DNA of 64,000 nt from Bedellia somnulentella. Lineage: Eukaryota; Arthropoda; Insecta; Lepidoptera; Bedelliidae. Of this stretch, positions 40,601 through 55,600 are shown piece by piece. The stretch is taken from positions 16,830,678-16,894,677 of the forward strand of contig OY755180.1 of the NCBI GenBank assembly GCA_963576735.1, in the 5' to 3' direction. Below the pieces are notes generated by a model. It was not told the DNA's origin. It saw only the letters and a program-made list of their open reading frames with translations, and ran no database searches. The position numbers and the translations under genes are program-made. Every line of letters begins with the position of its first letter. Positions within the stretch are counted from its first letter, which is position 1.

Positions 40601-43600
40601 ATAAATAATAAGTATAAAAATTCATATCACAAACTCTTAATCATATATAGCAGAAGCGTTGCGCTTCAAACCAGCCCGGCTAGTACGAGCGGTGTTTAAA
40701 CTAGTTATCGCGTGGGATAAAGCAGCCATCTCTTACGCACTTACTTAATACCGTATACTGCCATCTCATTCTGCCCTTCTGAAGGGCAAGCACGAGCGCT
40801 ATTCTATCGACAAGATAACGGTTAGAATGAGATGGCAGTATACGATACTAAGTAAGTGCGTAAAAGATGGCTGCTTTATCCCACGCGATAACTAGTTTAA
40901 ACACCGCCTCGTACTAGCCGGGCTGGTCTCGGCTCAAATCGATCCTCGGAGGGATAATCTCACATACATATTTTTTGCAGGGATATTGCAAGCTTGAATC
41001 AACTGCTTTTCCATAAAATGAAATAACTTCGGAGGGCATGTTAAGACATCATTCTCGTCAACTACCACGGTAGTATTTCTTACCCAGCGTGTTGGAATAG
41101 GTCCAAGTCGCACTATACAGCACAGGGTCAAGCTCAGTAAGGGCGAATTAGGTTGTAGGGAAGTATAACACAATTATTTTCTTCTATTTAATTTAGTATT
41201 CAAAACTGACCTGTAACGGTGATCTGACCACAATCCTCTTGTTAGAGTACCGTGCATCCGTTTCTACCACCACATAGTACCGGGTTCCGTTCTTGCTCGG
41301 ATACAATACGTGAAGCTTCTGGCATGAGCGTTGGGGACATAGCACCTGTGTTGGAAATACAAATTTGTATATCTTTCAAATGACGACGTGATAGCTCAGT
41401 GGGTAGAACAACGGTTGATGTGCAAGCGACTAGTGTTCAAATCCCGGTTCGGGCCTACACCAATTTGTCTTTTCTAAAGACATATGTGTGGTTAATTTAT
41501 CACGGTTGTTAACGGTGAGGGAAAACATCATGAGGAAACCCACATGGCTGAGTTTGTACTTAGTCATGTGACAGTGTATTCGTACAAAAACGGCGATAGG
41601 CCTGCCCCCTATCACGTGAGTAAACTGTCCATGCAAAACGTGGGTACTCTGAACACCAGGTGACAATGTCACGTGATGTTCAGAAGTATTAGTACCTCTG
41701 CCAACCCCTTCGGGGATATTCGGCGTGAACGTTTATGTTATGTTATGTTATCTTTCAAATATCTAAGTTTTCTTTTATCTATTACAGTGACATGAAGTGT
41801 GATGATATTTACTACTCTGGCATAGAGAAGGTTTTCTGATTGTAAAAGAGTTATCCTAATCGGGTAAATATTTCCGATGATTTGCTCTTACAAACAATCA
41901 AACAATAAAAGTCAAAACCTTTATCGCTTAATAGTATTAGCATAAAAGTATAGATATATTTTAACATGCACATGTTATATCTGTAACATTATTATTGCCA
42001 TCACCATTAAGGAAAAATAATAATCGTTCCCGTAAGCATTTCTTTGTCACATCTATCTGACTTCGTACCCTTGTAAATAAAGAATTTCCAATTTTTACAT
42101 ACCTACATTATATATATATACTCACGCCATTAGTTCCCATTTCGGTGAGCAAATACTATCGCAAAGAGTCTACAACTATGTTCCAGAGGAGTGGGGAGAG
42201 AACCTCTTCCTTGATTTAATTTATACATTTAAAAAAAAGTAAGTTGTAAAATAGCTCTGGTGGTCTCTCTTTAAGTTACTTAAAGAGACACTACTAAACT
42301 TAACATGTTGACAATTCACCCCTGAAGTGTGGGATTGATGTAGAAGTCTTTCAGGGTTTTGTTGATACAAGATATGTTGGTTTTACCGAAAGCACCTTCT
42401 ATGTCCATGAAGGTGCCTAGTGTGGACAACTTTGAACTGAGTGCACATTAAATTTTAGATATTACATTGCGCAGTCTTAGTATATTTATATTTTGTGAAT
42501 GCAACAACAGGTTAATATGGAGAGGTTATGGAAGCGATATTTCTATTTTACATGCCACTGAGTCTTTCCAGAGTTCTTTAGAGAAAGGACGTGAGTTTTG
42601 AAGGACTTCGGGCTGGTAAAGGCCTACTTTCCAGGTTTGGGTATAAAAGTTACTTTACTTCATACCTCCTTGACACTTACGATAAGCTCTCGTGAGCACA
42701 GCTATGGGATCAATGAAATACTCGTTATATCAGTTTGTGTCATCTGTATGACGGCATTATTGGAAGGGACAGATTAAGAGCAGTTTGTGTGTTTCTGTAT
42801 CTGTTGCGGTGTCTGCGTTATCAGGTTTTTTAACTAGGTCTACGGTGAAGTTACTATCGGTGGACAAAAGGACAATGGGCAAAAATGTATGGACGCTGGT
42901 ACCCGCTCCAATACTCATATGCAGTATATCATTAGAAAGGTATTTTGACGTAGAACAACGTGTGCTATGGGGCTTGTCTTGATTTTCGTTTTAAAGGTAA
43001 TGATTCTGCTAAGTATTATAGTTGGGAATGTGCTTCGAACTACCTAATGTGTAAGAATATAGATAAACAAACAGTAGGCAAACAAAATCAATATAGTCCA
43101 GATACACAGCTCAGGTCAACGTAAATAGAACGAGAGATATGATTGCAAACAAAGGATTTACGACGATGCTCACGCGCACCCCGCGCACTTCTTGTGTTCC
43201 ATTTCACGAGTTTAGAAAGGGAGGGAAGCTTATCGTGGCCATATTGTGAAACATAACATGAAAAGGTAAACAAAAACTCAGAAAACATTACGGTCAGATC
43301 TCATTTCATACATAGAAAAAAGGTATGTTAAATGTGTGTTTATCTCCGAACGAAACGATATCTGAGACTCGACGTCATAGTGACTATCGCTAGTCTTGGT
43401 AAGACCTTTCAAATGACATCGCAACCAAATGTATTGGAGCGGGTACCAAATCGCCCATTGTCCTTTATTTACATTTCGCTGCTTACGATTTTATAGATAC
43501 AAAAAACTATCGCCATGCTTGCTTTTTGCAAGATCCCATTATACCAATAACAATTTCGGGCTCCAATACCTACTTCCGTAACATGAGGCATGTGAGAGCG

Positions 43601-46600
43601 AGTATGTCATGTGAGAACTGAGATACTGACAGATTTTGTATGAGCAATCTAAAAAGAAAGAAAGATAGTATTTATTCATTGCCTAAGGGCACATCTATAA
43701 CAAAATACAAACAATATAAAAATAACGGTTTCACTTAAATTCACAAAATATTATGACCAAATTAAAAGTACATAGTAAAATTAAAGTAAACAAACAACAA
43801 CAAAAGAAGAGAAATACCAAAAAGAATAAAAGCATACAAAGGCGAAGAATCTGTTAGTTTTTCACTTCTCATGTGACATTCGCTCTCACAAGCCTGATGC
43901 TACCAGTGCTACTTGTTTCTTGCCCTAGGTTTGTTGTTTGCTTATGTATTTATTTGTGACTTGCTGACCCGACAGACTTTGTACTGTCAAAGGAGGATAG
44001 GCACAAATGTATGGCATCTGGTCCCAGCACCAATCAGGATGAGTGATACGTCGTTGAAAATGATATTATTTGTACAATAAAAATAACTATTTGCCGTGTA
44101 GTGTCGGCTTAGAATAACACTACCCCATTTCTACCCGTGGGTGATCGTAAGAGGCGACTAAGGGTATAGGGGCTTTTTAAGTGATTTTTGGGCGATGTGG
44201 TTGGAGACCCGTCACCAAAAACATTTATTATTACCATCTTTTCCCCAATCAACTTCCAAAAGTGGCTGAGGAATTTCTCATTCCAAAGCTCTGGCTACCC
44301 CGTTAAGGGATTTATAGCCGTGAGTATATGTAAGTATGTATATGTAAAAATAACTAAAGCGCTTGTCCTAAATTGCTGCCGTTTTTGAGAAAGATTACTT
44401 TAAAAGTTGTTTTTTGACAAGACTGTTTGTCATGTTTGTTTCATGTTTTTGATACATTTTCGATTTAATTATAAAAATTTATTGCAAAGTCTGACAGTTT
44501 TAACTATGTCGCTTCAGCATTGAGATGTTTTAAGTATAACATAATTACTAAGTTACACCAGAAAAATGAATTATATATTTCACTGTAATTTATCCGTTTA
44601 TTTTTTTTTTATTTATTATTATAATTCTTTATTCAGATAACTAGGACCCATTGTGTTAGTAGACATATTAAAATACAGTGGGTTAGTAAGTACTTACAAA
44701 TAAATATAACTTAACACTAATATTTAAAATAAACCTAGTTATTTATTTAGGCTGACATGTTTGACTACCCAATGTTTATACATTGGGCAGTCAAACCGGT
44801 CAACTATTGTACCAAGGATGGTGTTGGCGCTCTCGCGTGTCCTGCGGTAAATTGAGGCGATTCTTTTGTCGGCTTAGAATACCACTACCCCGTTTTTGTC
44901 GATGGGTATACGTAAGAGGCGACTTACGGTATTCGGGCTTTTTAAGGGATTTTTGGGCGATGTGGTTGGAGACCTATCACCAACAACCTTTATTTTACCA
45001 TCTTTTCCCCACTCAACTTTCCGAAAGTGGCTGAGGAATTTCTAATTCCTTAGCTCTGGCTACCCCTTCTAGGGATTTATAGGCGTGATTATATGTATGT
45101 ATTAATGATATGAATATGATACTCACGGTGAGATCGCTGAAGTCGTGCGCGCGCAGCACGAGGCGGGTGTCGGTGACGCGCGCGTACAGCTGGCGGGCGG
45201 CGGCCGGCGCGCCCCCCCCGGGGGAGCCGCCCGCCCGGACTGCCGACCTACGTACCGTAGTTCGGTGTGAGGTGGGAGGAGATCATTTTAACATGTATTA
45301 CACGATATAGTATGGATTAGGGCGTGCAATCTTGAAGCAAAATGACAATCTCGGTATTTGCAAGATTGCGGACGACTAATCTTGCAAGATCTCAGTATTT
45401 TGCGAGATCTCGCAAACCTGCCAAGTTTTGTTTTATAATGACAAACATTTTACTTAAAATGACTAAAGTTAATTCTTAAAGCGATTAAATGAAACGTAAC
45501 GTAGAATTAAAATAAACTGAAATTTTTATTAAAGTTAACTGGTTATTTTAAAATAGCTTCTTAAAAAGATAAAATGTCTAAAGTAGTATCTGCCAACTGG
45601 CTTTTGATGTTGCGGGCCATATACCTAGCAGCAGAGAAAGCCCGTTCAGCTTCAACACTTGTTGGTACCAATGATAAAACGCTTTTGTGCTATTGGTGTT
45701 GTGAGGTGTTCCAACTTTCCTACTATGAAGCGCAAATGTGCAAAGTAGTTTCAGCATTTATAAGATTTGAATCTCTACGACACAATACTTCAACAGCCAA
45801 TTTGATAGGTTGGAAGTTGGAACACATATTCTAAGTCGAACAAAGCAACAAATTCTTCTTCTAAAAAGCAAAATGAGGGTTCATGCTAAGATTGACTCTA
45901 TTAAAATCTTGCTAACACTTTTCCAATTAGTTAAATCTGGTGATCATGTCTGTGAGACTGGACCAACAAGTTTTGCAGTTGAGCACTACTTGCATGTTTT
46001 TGCTTAACTTATTAGTGATGTATTTTTGTAAAATATCATTATTTGTAGGTATTTTCGAAAAATCTTGACAGTTTTTATTACTTTTATTAGGGCGTCATAT
46101 TCTGGTACTAAGTTAACTTTCAGCAGTAGTCTTATCTTCTTCTAAAGTTAAATCATACTTTGATAGCTTCTTTTTCAACAGCTCTTTTCCTCTGCAGGCA
46201 TACTTTCGACTACTCGTGCAAATCCCAACTACCAAAACAAAGCTTTTACCTTTGAAAACGTGTGAATATTAACATTCATAAGCCGTCTGTTCCTACAAGA
46301 AGTCTACTCGTCAAACGTGAGAATAAACCGATGGTTATTTTGCATCTCTAGAATGGACAAGAAATGCGTTACCTAATCTTGCAAATCTTGCGAGATCTCG
46401 CAATACCGAGATTGCATTCCCTAGTATACATATAATAAGGGTCTTTTATAAAACAAGTATTGTTTTATTTCGACAATAAGTATTTTTTCCGGGAATCAAT
46501 AGTAGGTGCTTGTAGTGTAGCATTTAATATTTGTTGTATTTGCACAATATTATTAAAAATCGCATAAAGTATGCTGTGTAGTGTCGGCTAAGAATAGCAC

Positions 46601-49600
46601 TACCCCATTTCTTCCGGTGGGTGTACGTAAGAGGCGACTAACGGTACTAGGGCTTTTAAAGGAATTTTTGGGCGATGCGGTAGGAGACCCATCATCAACA
46701 ACCTTTTTTTTACCATCTTTTCCCCACGCAACTTCCAAAAGTGGCTGAGGAATTTCTAATTCCCTAGCTCTGGCTACCCCTTCAAGGGATTTATAGCCGT
46801 TAGTATATGTATGTATGTATGTAGAAGTCCTAGAGTTTCCTGAATATATAAAGGTATTTTAAAAAAGAGAGAAGTAAAGAAAACATTAGAAAACACTTAT
46901 ACAAGCAAATGTTGAAAGAAGCGCTAAATGACTACAAGAAGGTAAGGTTCTTCTACTAATAATCTTTTTGAAATACTTCGTATGATTAGAAAACGTCGCA
47001 TGAGGACTGTGGAATTTGCAATTCTTGCTATGTTAATGGCTGATTTTGTATTGCATAACAAAACATATTTATATAATTAATATTACCAGTCCCATTCGTT
47101 TCCTAAATCGGACAAACTTGGTTTTGCTTTAGTTTCTTCTTCTTCCAAAACATCTCCCGCTGATGTATCAAGACCTGAAGACAAAAAGCAATTGCTAATT
47201 TATCGAACAACTAGCTGACCCGACAGAATTCGTACTGTAAATTTGCTTATGGCAACTTTAGGCGTTTTTTTTAGGTACTCTGAGTTCAATCGGGTAAATC
47301 TTTTGATGATCAAATTTTTCCGGGATAAAAAGTATCCTATTTTAAAATTTGGGTCATTATCTAGCATTCTGCTAAATTTAATTCATATACATTCTGTAAT
47401 TGGGAAGCCTTTTTACCTCAAACATCCAAACATCTAAACTTTCGCATTTATAATATTAATAGAATTACAAACGTTTCATTACTTGAGTCTTTTGCACAAA
47501 CAAGATGATGTTTTGTTACAAAAGTCATAAATTAATACAAGTTAAATAAAAGTATCTGCAAACAAGGTAGTTTTAGGTAGTATGTAGTAGGTGCAAGGTA
47601 GTAGTTTTGCCAAATCTCTTGTATGCCTCTGAGACATGGTTTGTTTACCGTAAACATATTAGGATATTTTATAGATAGTAAAATAAGGACCTATAAGGCT
47701 GTGTAGTGTCGGCTTAGAATAACACTACCCCATTTCTGCCGGTGGGTGTATGTAAGAGGCGACTAACGGTATCGGGACTATTCAGGGATTTTTGGGCGAT
47801 GCGGTTGGAAACCCATCACCAACAACCTTTACTTTGCCATCTTTTCCCCACTCAAATTTCCAAAAGTGGCTGAGGAATTTCTAGTTCCTTAGCTCTGGCT
47901 ACCCCTTCTAGGGATTTATAGCCGTGAGTATATGTATGTATGTAAAATGCAGACCTGGCGTGCTAGGTCGGCTGGTGTCCGCGTCGTAGTCCGCGATCGC
48001 GACGATGCGGTCGTTGCCGGCCAGGTCCGTCTCGCTGCGAGACACTAGGTGCACTGTGGTGCCGGGGCCTACAAATAAAAATAATGAGTATTTTCTATGA
48101 TGATCTTAAAGTGCCAGTATGTTGTTATCATTTAATGCATGTACTTTGATATTTCTAACACTGTTTAGTCGAACTGTTTTAGCTGTATTTTGTTTCTTAA
48201 TCAAAAAACACTATTGGCATATAATCCAACACAGTCTAAATCTAAAACAAGTGTTACAAAGCAGGCTGTATTATTTTAAAGTCATATCGCAGTTGCAATC
48301 GCCTACCTTTGGAATGAGAAATGTAATTGAGTTGTATGTTCGCCATTTTTATTTGAAATAAATATTTCTAATAAAAACTCAGCCATGTGAGGAAACCCAC
48401 ATGGCTGAGTTATACTTAGTCATGTGACAGTGTATTCGTACAAAACGGCGATAGGCCTGCCCCCTATCACGTGAGTACACTGTCCATGCAAAACGTGGGT
48501 ACTCTGAACACCAGGTGACAAAGTCACGTGATGTTCAGAATTATAGTACCTCTGCCACCCCTTCGGGGATATACGGCGTGAACGTTTATGTTATGTTATA
48601 TGTAAATATTTCTAATTGGTAGGTGCGTTTTCATATGTCACAAATATTTGCAGAAACGATGAAACTTATTGGTATTTTAACATACATACATACATATACT
48701 CACGGCTATAAATCCCTAGAAAGGGTAGCCAGAGCTAAGGAACTTAAAGTTCCTCAGCCACTTTTGGAATTGGGTCGGGAAAAGATAGTGAAATAAAGGT
48801 TATTGGTATTTTAACCAAGGTTTTAATGTAATTAGCAATACATAATAACAAAAAAATATTAAAAAAACACACCAATATCATTAATCAAGTTGAATTCTCC
48901 CTCAAAGCCAGTCATAATACAGCTAGCCAAAGCTTTCTGCCGATCTTTGAAAGCTGACATGAGATCACAGATCACCTTCGCAGCTTGCGGAGTCACACTG
49001 AAATTCAGTGGGTCTTTTGCCTCTAACACTATGTAGGTGCAAAGCTTTTCAGCAAACGTTTCTGTTTCGAGGACCGAGTCTAGACTATCTTCTCGGGTTG
49101 GTTCCTGAAAAAAAAAACTTATTTATGTTTCACGTGTATTAGGTCTTATTTCAGCAATAACCGTAGAGTAGTAGATTTTGTTTTGATTATTATTGTAGAT
49201 ATAGCGCAAATGTATAATCGATGTGAACCTTATCAACTGTTCATGATACTGTAGATATTTAATTTTCATAAGAGCCAATGACCAATTCTTAAAATACCAA
49301 AAAGAGCCATTATCCCGGGCAAGAGGACACAGCACGCCTCTGTTAAGTATATCATCATCAAATTTGTACCTTCAATGTAACAGACTTGTGTTCTATCTCC
49401 TTCTTTCCCACTTTAGTATCCGTATCATTAAATGAAACAGCTTTTTCGAAATCTCCTCTTCCAACGATTATCTCATAATCACTGTATTCAGCTGCTGAGG
49501 AATCGTCGTCGCCGGAATTATCTTCGCCACTTGATTCACTGTTAAAAAAGAAACGTTTTAGGGCAATTTGTAATAGCGGTGGAGAGTAAAATAAATTTAT

Positions 49601-52600
49601 GCATACATTTGCTCACGACTGCAAATCCCAAAATAGTTTAGCTTCAGAATTAGAAATTCTTCAGCCAGTTTTGGCCGTAGGACAGGGAAAATATTGTAAA
49701 ATAATGATTGTTGGGGGATGGATCTCCAGCTGCATCGCCCAACAATCCTTTAAAAGGCTTCAATGCCAAAAATTGCCTCTTACAACACCCGTGCAAAGAA
49801 AAGAGTTAGTACTTTTCTATCCGGCATAAACAGCATAAAATTAAAATAAATTCGATGCAAACATATTATTTTATTTATTCATTAACCATGAAAACCATTT
49901 ATCATTTGTTTTTTACTTACTCAGTAAACAGATGCCCCATAGCCGCAGTAAGTTTGTCCATAAGACCACTGTCATTATCTGAGTCTGAATCAACTCCAAA
50001 AGCCAAAACTCCTCCGCTGGTGTCAACACTATAGCTTCTGGCCTTTGCATTTGGATTCTTGATAAACGTCATTTCGTTGTCAGTATCTTCGTCTGCTGAC
50101 GTTTCTGATTCGAATCCTTGCCTAGATTTTGATCTAGAACAAGTAAATGGAATAAGTTTTTACCTAATGACCATATATCCCAAAAAGAAGTAGCCACAGC
50201 TTTGGAGCTAGAAACTCCTAAGAGACATTTGGAAGTTGATAGGGGACATGATAGTAGAAATAAAATATCGTTGGTAATGGGTCTCCAACTGAATCGCCCA
50301 AAAACCACTTAAAAAAGTCTCATACCCTAGTCGCCTATTACGACACCCGTAGGTAGAAAGCGTTAGTGACATTTTAATCTGGCACTACACGGCAAAAGTA
50401 TAAACTATTTTTACTAATCTCTTTAAAGAAGTATCTTAGAAATAAATTTTTTGGTAATACAATTAGGTATATCTGAGCAAATAATAAAACCTTTAATTTA
50501 TTTCATGTGAATAAATTACCTGTTTGAGGATTTTTCTGATGCAGCAGAGGCATCGAGTCCTTGTTCGTTTTGAACATCGTTCAAATCCATCTTTGATGAC
50601 ATTGAGTATGCTTTCGCCTGTAAAAATATAAGAGAAATTTAAACTAATTCCAATACAATGAATAGTTAGTTACCTGGTGGCTAACTCTTTAGAATTACTT
50701 TGCAGTAGGGCTAACAATTCTACAAAGCCCGCACTTTGCACTAGGGTCCTAATCCGTGATGTCTTATTATAAAAAAGTATGAAGTCTTAAGGAAAACAGG
50801 TGATCTCCTTCAAATATTATAGTGAAGGATTGACAATATTTTACCTTGTGTTTGCTATTTAGTGACGGCTTTGAATAGCATACATATACTCACGGCTATA
50901 AATCCCTAAAAGGGGTAGCCAGAGCTGAGAAATTCGAAATTCCTCAGCCACTTTTGGAAGTTAAGTGGGGAAAAGATGGTAGAAAAAAGGTTGTTGGTGA
51001 TGGGTCTCCAACCGCATCGCCCAAAAATCCCTTAAAAAAACCCAAAGTCCGTTAGTCGCCTCTTACGTACACCCACCGGAAGAAATGGGGTAGTGCTATT
51101 CTAAGCCGACACTACATAGCTACACAGCAGCTTTGAATAGCACTAACCCATTTTTTCCTTAGAATATTAGGATTTTTGGGGTATTTAAGTGATTGTTGAG
51201 CATTGCTTAAATTAAAACGTTAATTGTAGCCGTCGTAGAGGCTGACGTTGTTGGTGCCGTGGTACACCAGGCTTGGAGTTATACACTACACTGCTGGACA
51301 CGACGACCGCCCATATGTGTTTCTACGCGTGAACCGCCCTATTGGATTCGTTTTAACAACTTAGAGAATTTTTGAAATACCTGGAACATGTGAAGTTGTC
51401 ATTTGTAATGTTGTATAGTTTTACATCTTTTGCACGATGAAAAGGCTTCCTTTTTGATCCGGTTAAAACAAAAAAAAAACTTACTTACCTGAAAAACATT
51501 ATTCCTAGCTCTCTAATCACTGAAGAATCTCCGATTATTATGATATTATCGAGGCCAGTTAGTTTGGAATTTGTGGGAACACATTGGATATACAAGGGAC
51601 ACATTCGGGCTTTTGGATAGTTTTTCAAGTTTTGCGTGAAAAATTGGGTTCCTATTAAAAAACTTACTTACCTGAAATATATTAATCATAACTCTCCAAT
51701 AGCTGCCGACATTATCATGTTTGGGCGCCGGCTCGACCACTGGTTCCCAACTGTGCACGTCGCAGTTGTAGCTGGCGGCGTACAGGCTGACGTTGGCGGA
51801 ACCGTGGGCGCGTTTTGACCAGTCTTGGAGATTTAAAGAGCCGGACATCTGGTTTTAATGAGAATTATAGGAAATGAAATATTAAAACAATACAAATAGT
51901 AGAATTAGCAAATTTTAAACTTATTCGTAATTGTTAGTCGGAGCCTAAGATTATGAAAATGAGAAAACTATTATTAATATAAATGGATAATCCATTTTTA
52001 TTGACTGTAAATGTTCCTTTAATAATAAAGATGAAATCCTCATCAGGTGTTAGGTCCTAATTGATAAAATTGTACATTTTACTAAAGAACAACACCTGAC
52101 ATGCAGAGCCAGTTTTTTTATACACCTTATAAAATTTACTAGTGATATCTGTCAGTAAACATTACACCCAGAACATCATATAAAAATTCAATAAAAACAC
52201 TGTTTTAATTGATTTTTCTGCAATTGAAGCAGAACGTTTTTCAAATTAAAAAGTCTTGGAATAATACCTTAATTAGAAACAGTGGAACTGGAACTTCGTG
52301 AAATAATTCGAAAACCACTCGCAAATTTAGTTGAGTGATGTCCAACGATTCTGGGGGATGATTTTCAGGAGACCTGAAAACAAACAAAAAGAGTTATTGA
52401 AAATCCACTAACGTAGGCCAAAATCTTAATAAATTACCATTATACGGCATTATTCTGTTGAATAGAGCTTGAAATAGTACTAATGTGATTCCTGACATTA
52501 GAAAATACGTTTTTGTTATTATGATTATCTGAACTGATGATCTGATTAGCTGTGTAGTACTATCCCATTTCTTCCGGTGGGTGTACGTAAGTGGCAACTC

Positions 52601-55600
52601 ACGGTATTGGGGCTTTTAAGGGGTTTTTGGGCGATGAGGTTGGAGACCTATCACCAATAACCTTTATTTTACCATCTTTTCCCTACGCAACTTCCAAAAG
52701 TGGCTGAGGAATTTCTGATACCTTGGCTCTGGCTACCCCTTCTAGGGATTTTAGCTGTGAGTGTATGTATGATTATCTGAACCACAAACTAGTTCAGATG
52801 TATGAATCGAATATAAATAGTCATCAGATAGTAAAAACAAATATTCATTAAATCACGATAAGGTACTAGATAGTCGTTATTGAAATATAACTAAGCCAAT
52901 ACCATGTCGGTAGCTCAATTGGCAGAGCGTCGGGGCGTATACCCGAGGTCGCGGGTTCGATTCCCGCCTGTGTCGAAAATTATCTTTCCTTAATTTATTC
53001 TTTATTTATTAGTTACTAAGCCAATACCTAGCTCCAATCCCATCATCCAAGGGTGTCAAATACGGATTCATCTTTTTCGGACACCAAAGATCCTCATCTG
53101 ACTTCTCCTTGTAAGTCGCAAAATTAAAGGGTTCTTTTTCGTCCGGCATCTCGTGCAATTCAGATCTTATGTCATCCAAAATATCTGAAAAGAGTATCAT
53201 TTAAAGTAAAAAGTTGTTAATCTATAATTGGTGTTACTTCTACAAGCGTTAATCCGGTAGTTGAAAGAGGAAAACAGATATAACTCCAAGGATTGCTCAA
53301 CAAATGAGTAGGTTATTTTGCACGAATGTTTTATGGCCATTTGGAGTTAGAGGCCTGAAAGGTTGCAGTTTACTAGATGTCACGTATTGTAGGTAGATAT
53401 CCCAATAACAGGGGAAAATCTTGCTGTACGTGGCGGGAAACTGAAAAGCGATCTTTATACATATACATACATACATACATACATATACTCACGGCTATAA
53501 ATCCCTAAAAGGGGTAGCCAGAGCTGTAGATTTAGAAATTCCTCAGCCACTTTTAGAAAGTTGCATGGGTAAGAGATGGTAAAATAAAGGTAGTTGGCGA
53601 TGGGTCTCCAACCGCATCGCCCAAAAATCCCTTAATAGCCCCAATACCGTTAGTCGCTTCTTAGCCTATTCTTAGCCTTAGTGCTATTCTAAGCCGACAC
53701 TATACAGCTCTTTATCAGCTATACATATCTTTGTACAAAAATCTTAAAGAGAGGTCTTGTTAAGTATAGACATCATTAAAGCCAATCACGTTAACTGCTG
53801 GTACTTACGCAAAGAACTCTAAAATGTCTGATGTCATCTACTTGCGCCATCGGTATTTATCGATTTTTATCATGTGCTATCTTAACTTAAAATACCGCTT
53901 AGTATGAACAATGACGATTGATGCAAGCTGAATGTAAGATCAGCGTTACAAATAAAGTTTTGGAAAACAGCATTTAAACTTCCATATTTTGTATTGACAT
54001 CTTGATCCTATTATTATTCTTAGAACCGTAAAACACTTATGTCAAAATCACAAAAAAAACTCACCCATAACAGCATGCACCGTAGTAGGCGACACGTGCA
54101 TATCAATATCAGAAACCTTCAACGCGACTCTTATACCTTCCTCCATACTTTTGAAACTCTTTGAGAATTCGATATCACATGGTTTCAGAACTATTTGCGG
54201 TGGTAGTGCTTTGAGTGTTGACTGAAACTTGGACATTATTTGCAGACTTGCTAGCGACACAACAAAGTTTTCGGTGTTCGAATGAACAGAGTAATCCATT
54301 AATATTTCTGCGCGTATCAATATTCCATGTCCTTCTGTTTTTGATGCATCTGAGAATAGCATTATCTCTGGTTGCCGAAATTGAATTGCTATGGACAGAC
54401 TCGGTGGCTCTTCTGATGTGCCCGATGCTGTAAGAATAAAATGCCGCTAATATAAATACAAATTCCACAAAATGTTTGTAACTACTCAAGACTCAAACGC
54501 TCAAGTCGTAAATCCTCGAAGGCGTGACAGAGGTACTAATGCTTCCGAACGTCACTTGACATTGCCACCTGGTGTTCAGAGTATCCACGTTTTGCATGGA
54601 CAGTGTACTCACGTGATAGGGGACAGGAGGCCTATCACCGCTTTGTACCAATAGAGTATCAAATCATTAAGAACGACTTAGCCATGTTGGTTTTCTCACA
54701 ATGTTTTTCCTCACCGATGACAACCATGACAATTTTAACCACAAATATGACTTTGGGAAAGAAAAATGTATGTAGGCTTGATCCGGGATTTGAACTCACT
54801 TATATACGGTATTTTTTTAGGTAAAAAATTATGCCCTTTAATATATTCTTAAATCTCTAACCTGCTGAATGATATCCACTTGTACAATCGCTACAGCTGA
54901 ATCGGTTAGAAGCTCTTCCGGTGTTGGCTTCCGCTTCATATGCCTGGTTGATGATGCCACCTTCCATAGACTTGTCACCTGTAGTAAGAGCAGAGATTTG
55001 ATTTGTAAATTTTTACTTTAGAGACCAAATCGTGCTAGTCTTTGCTATAGATACGACGTAAATTCGCATTAGGCCATATCTATCTTCTTATTAAAAAAAC
55101 AGGCACAGCGCACGACACGGCCCTAGTCAGCTGCATGACAAAGCCGAGCGCCAAGTTGAGTACGTCCAGCGAATATTTTGAGATTAACACAAGTGTTTAT
55201 ATGAGTACGTGTAGGTTGATAAGTAACAAAAGTAAAGATACAATAGTAAAATGATTATAATAATAATAATAAAAGCATTTTTTTGTCTTCCTTTAACATA
55301 ACATGAAATAAACAAAATTTACAAAAGACAAAAAAGGTCCAGAGCTTAGTCTATCCGCAGCAAGCAGATAGCTTCGATTTTCAGATTTGACTAAAAACTT
55401 ATATTTAAAAAGAAACCTAAATCTAATTAATACCTAGAACACATACATACATATATACTCACGGCTATAAATTCCTAGAAGGGGTAGCCAGAGCTAAGGA
55501 ATTAGAAATTCCCCAGCCACTTTTGGAAAGTTGAGTGGAAAAAGATGGTAAAATAAAGGTTGTTGGTGATGGGTCTCCAACCGCATCGCCCAAAAATCCC

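Noticed and set aside
45574..46007. Plus-strand ORFs of 86 and 65 codons
   Set aside because: They are antisense to the hAT transposase remnant, whose motif reads on the minus strand.
52904..52978. A tRNA gene on the plus strand
   Set aside because: The acceptor stem does not pair, and it is an S3 repeat with a target duplication.
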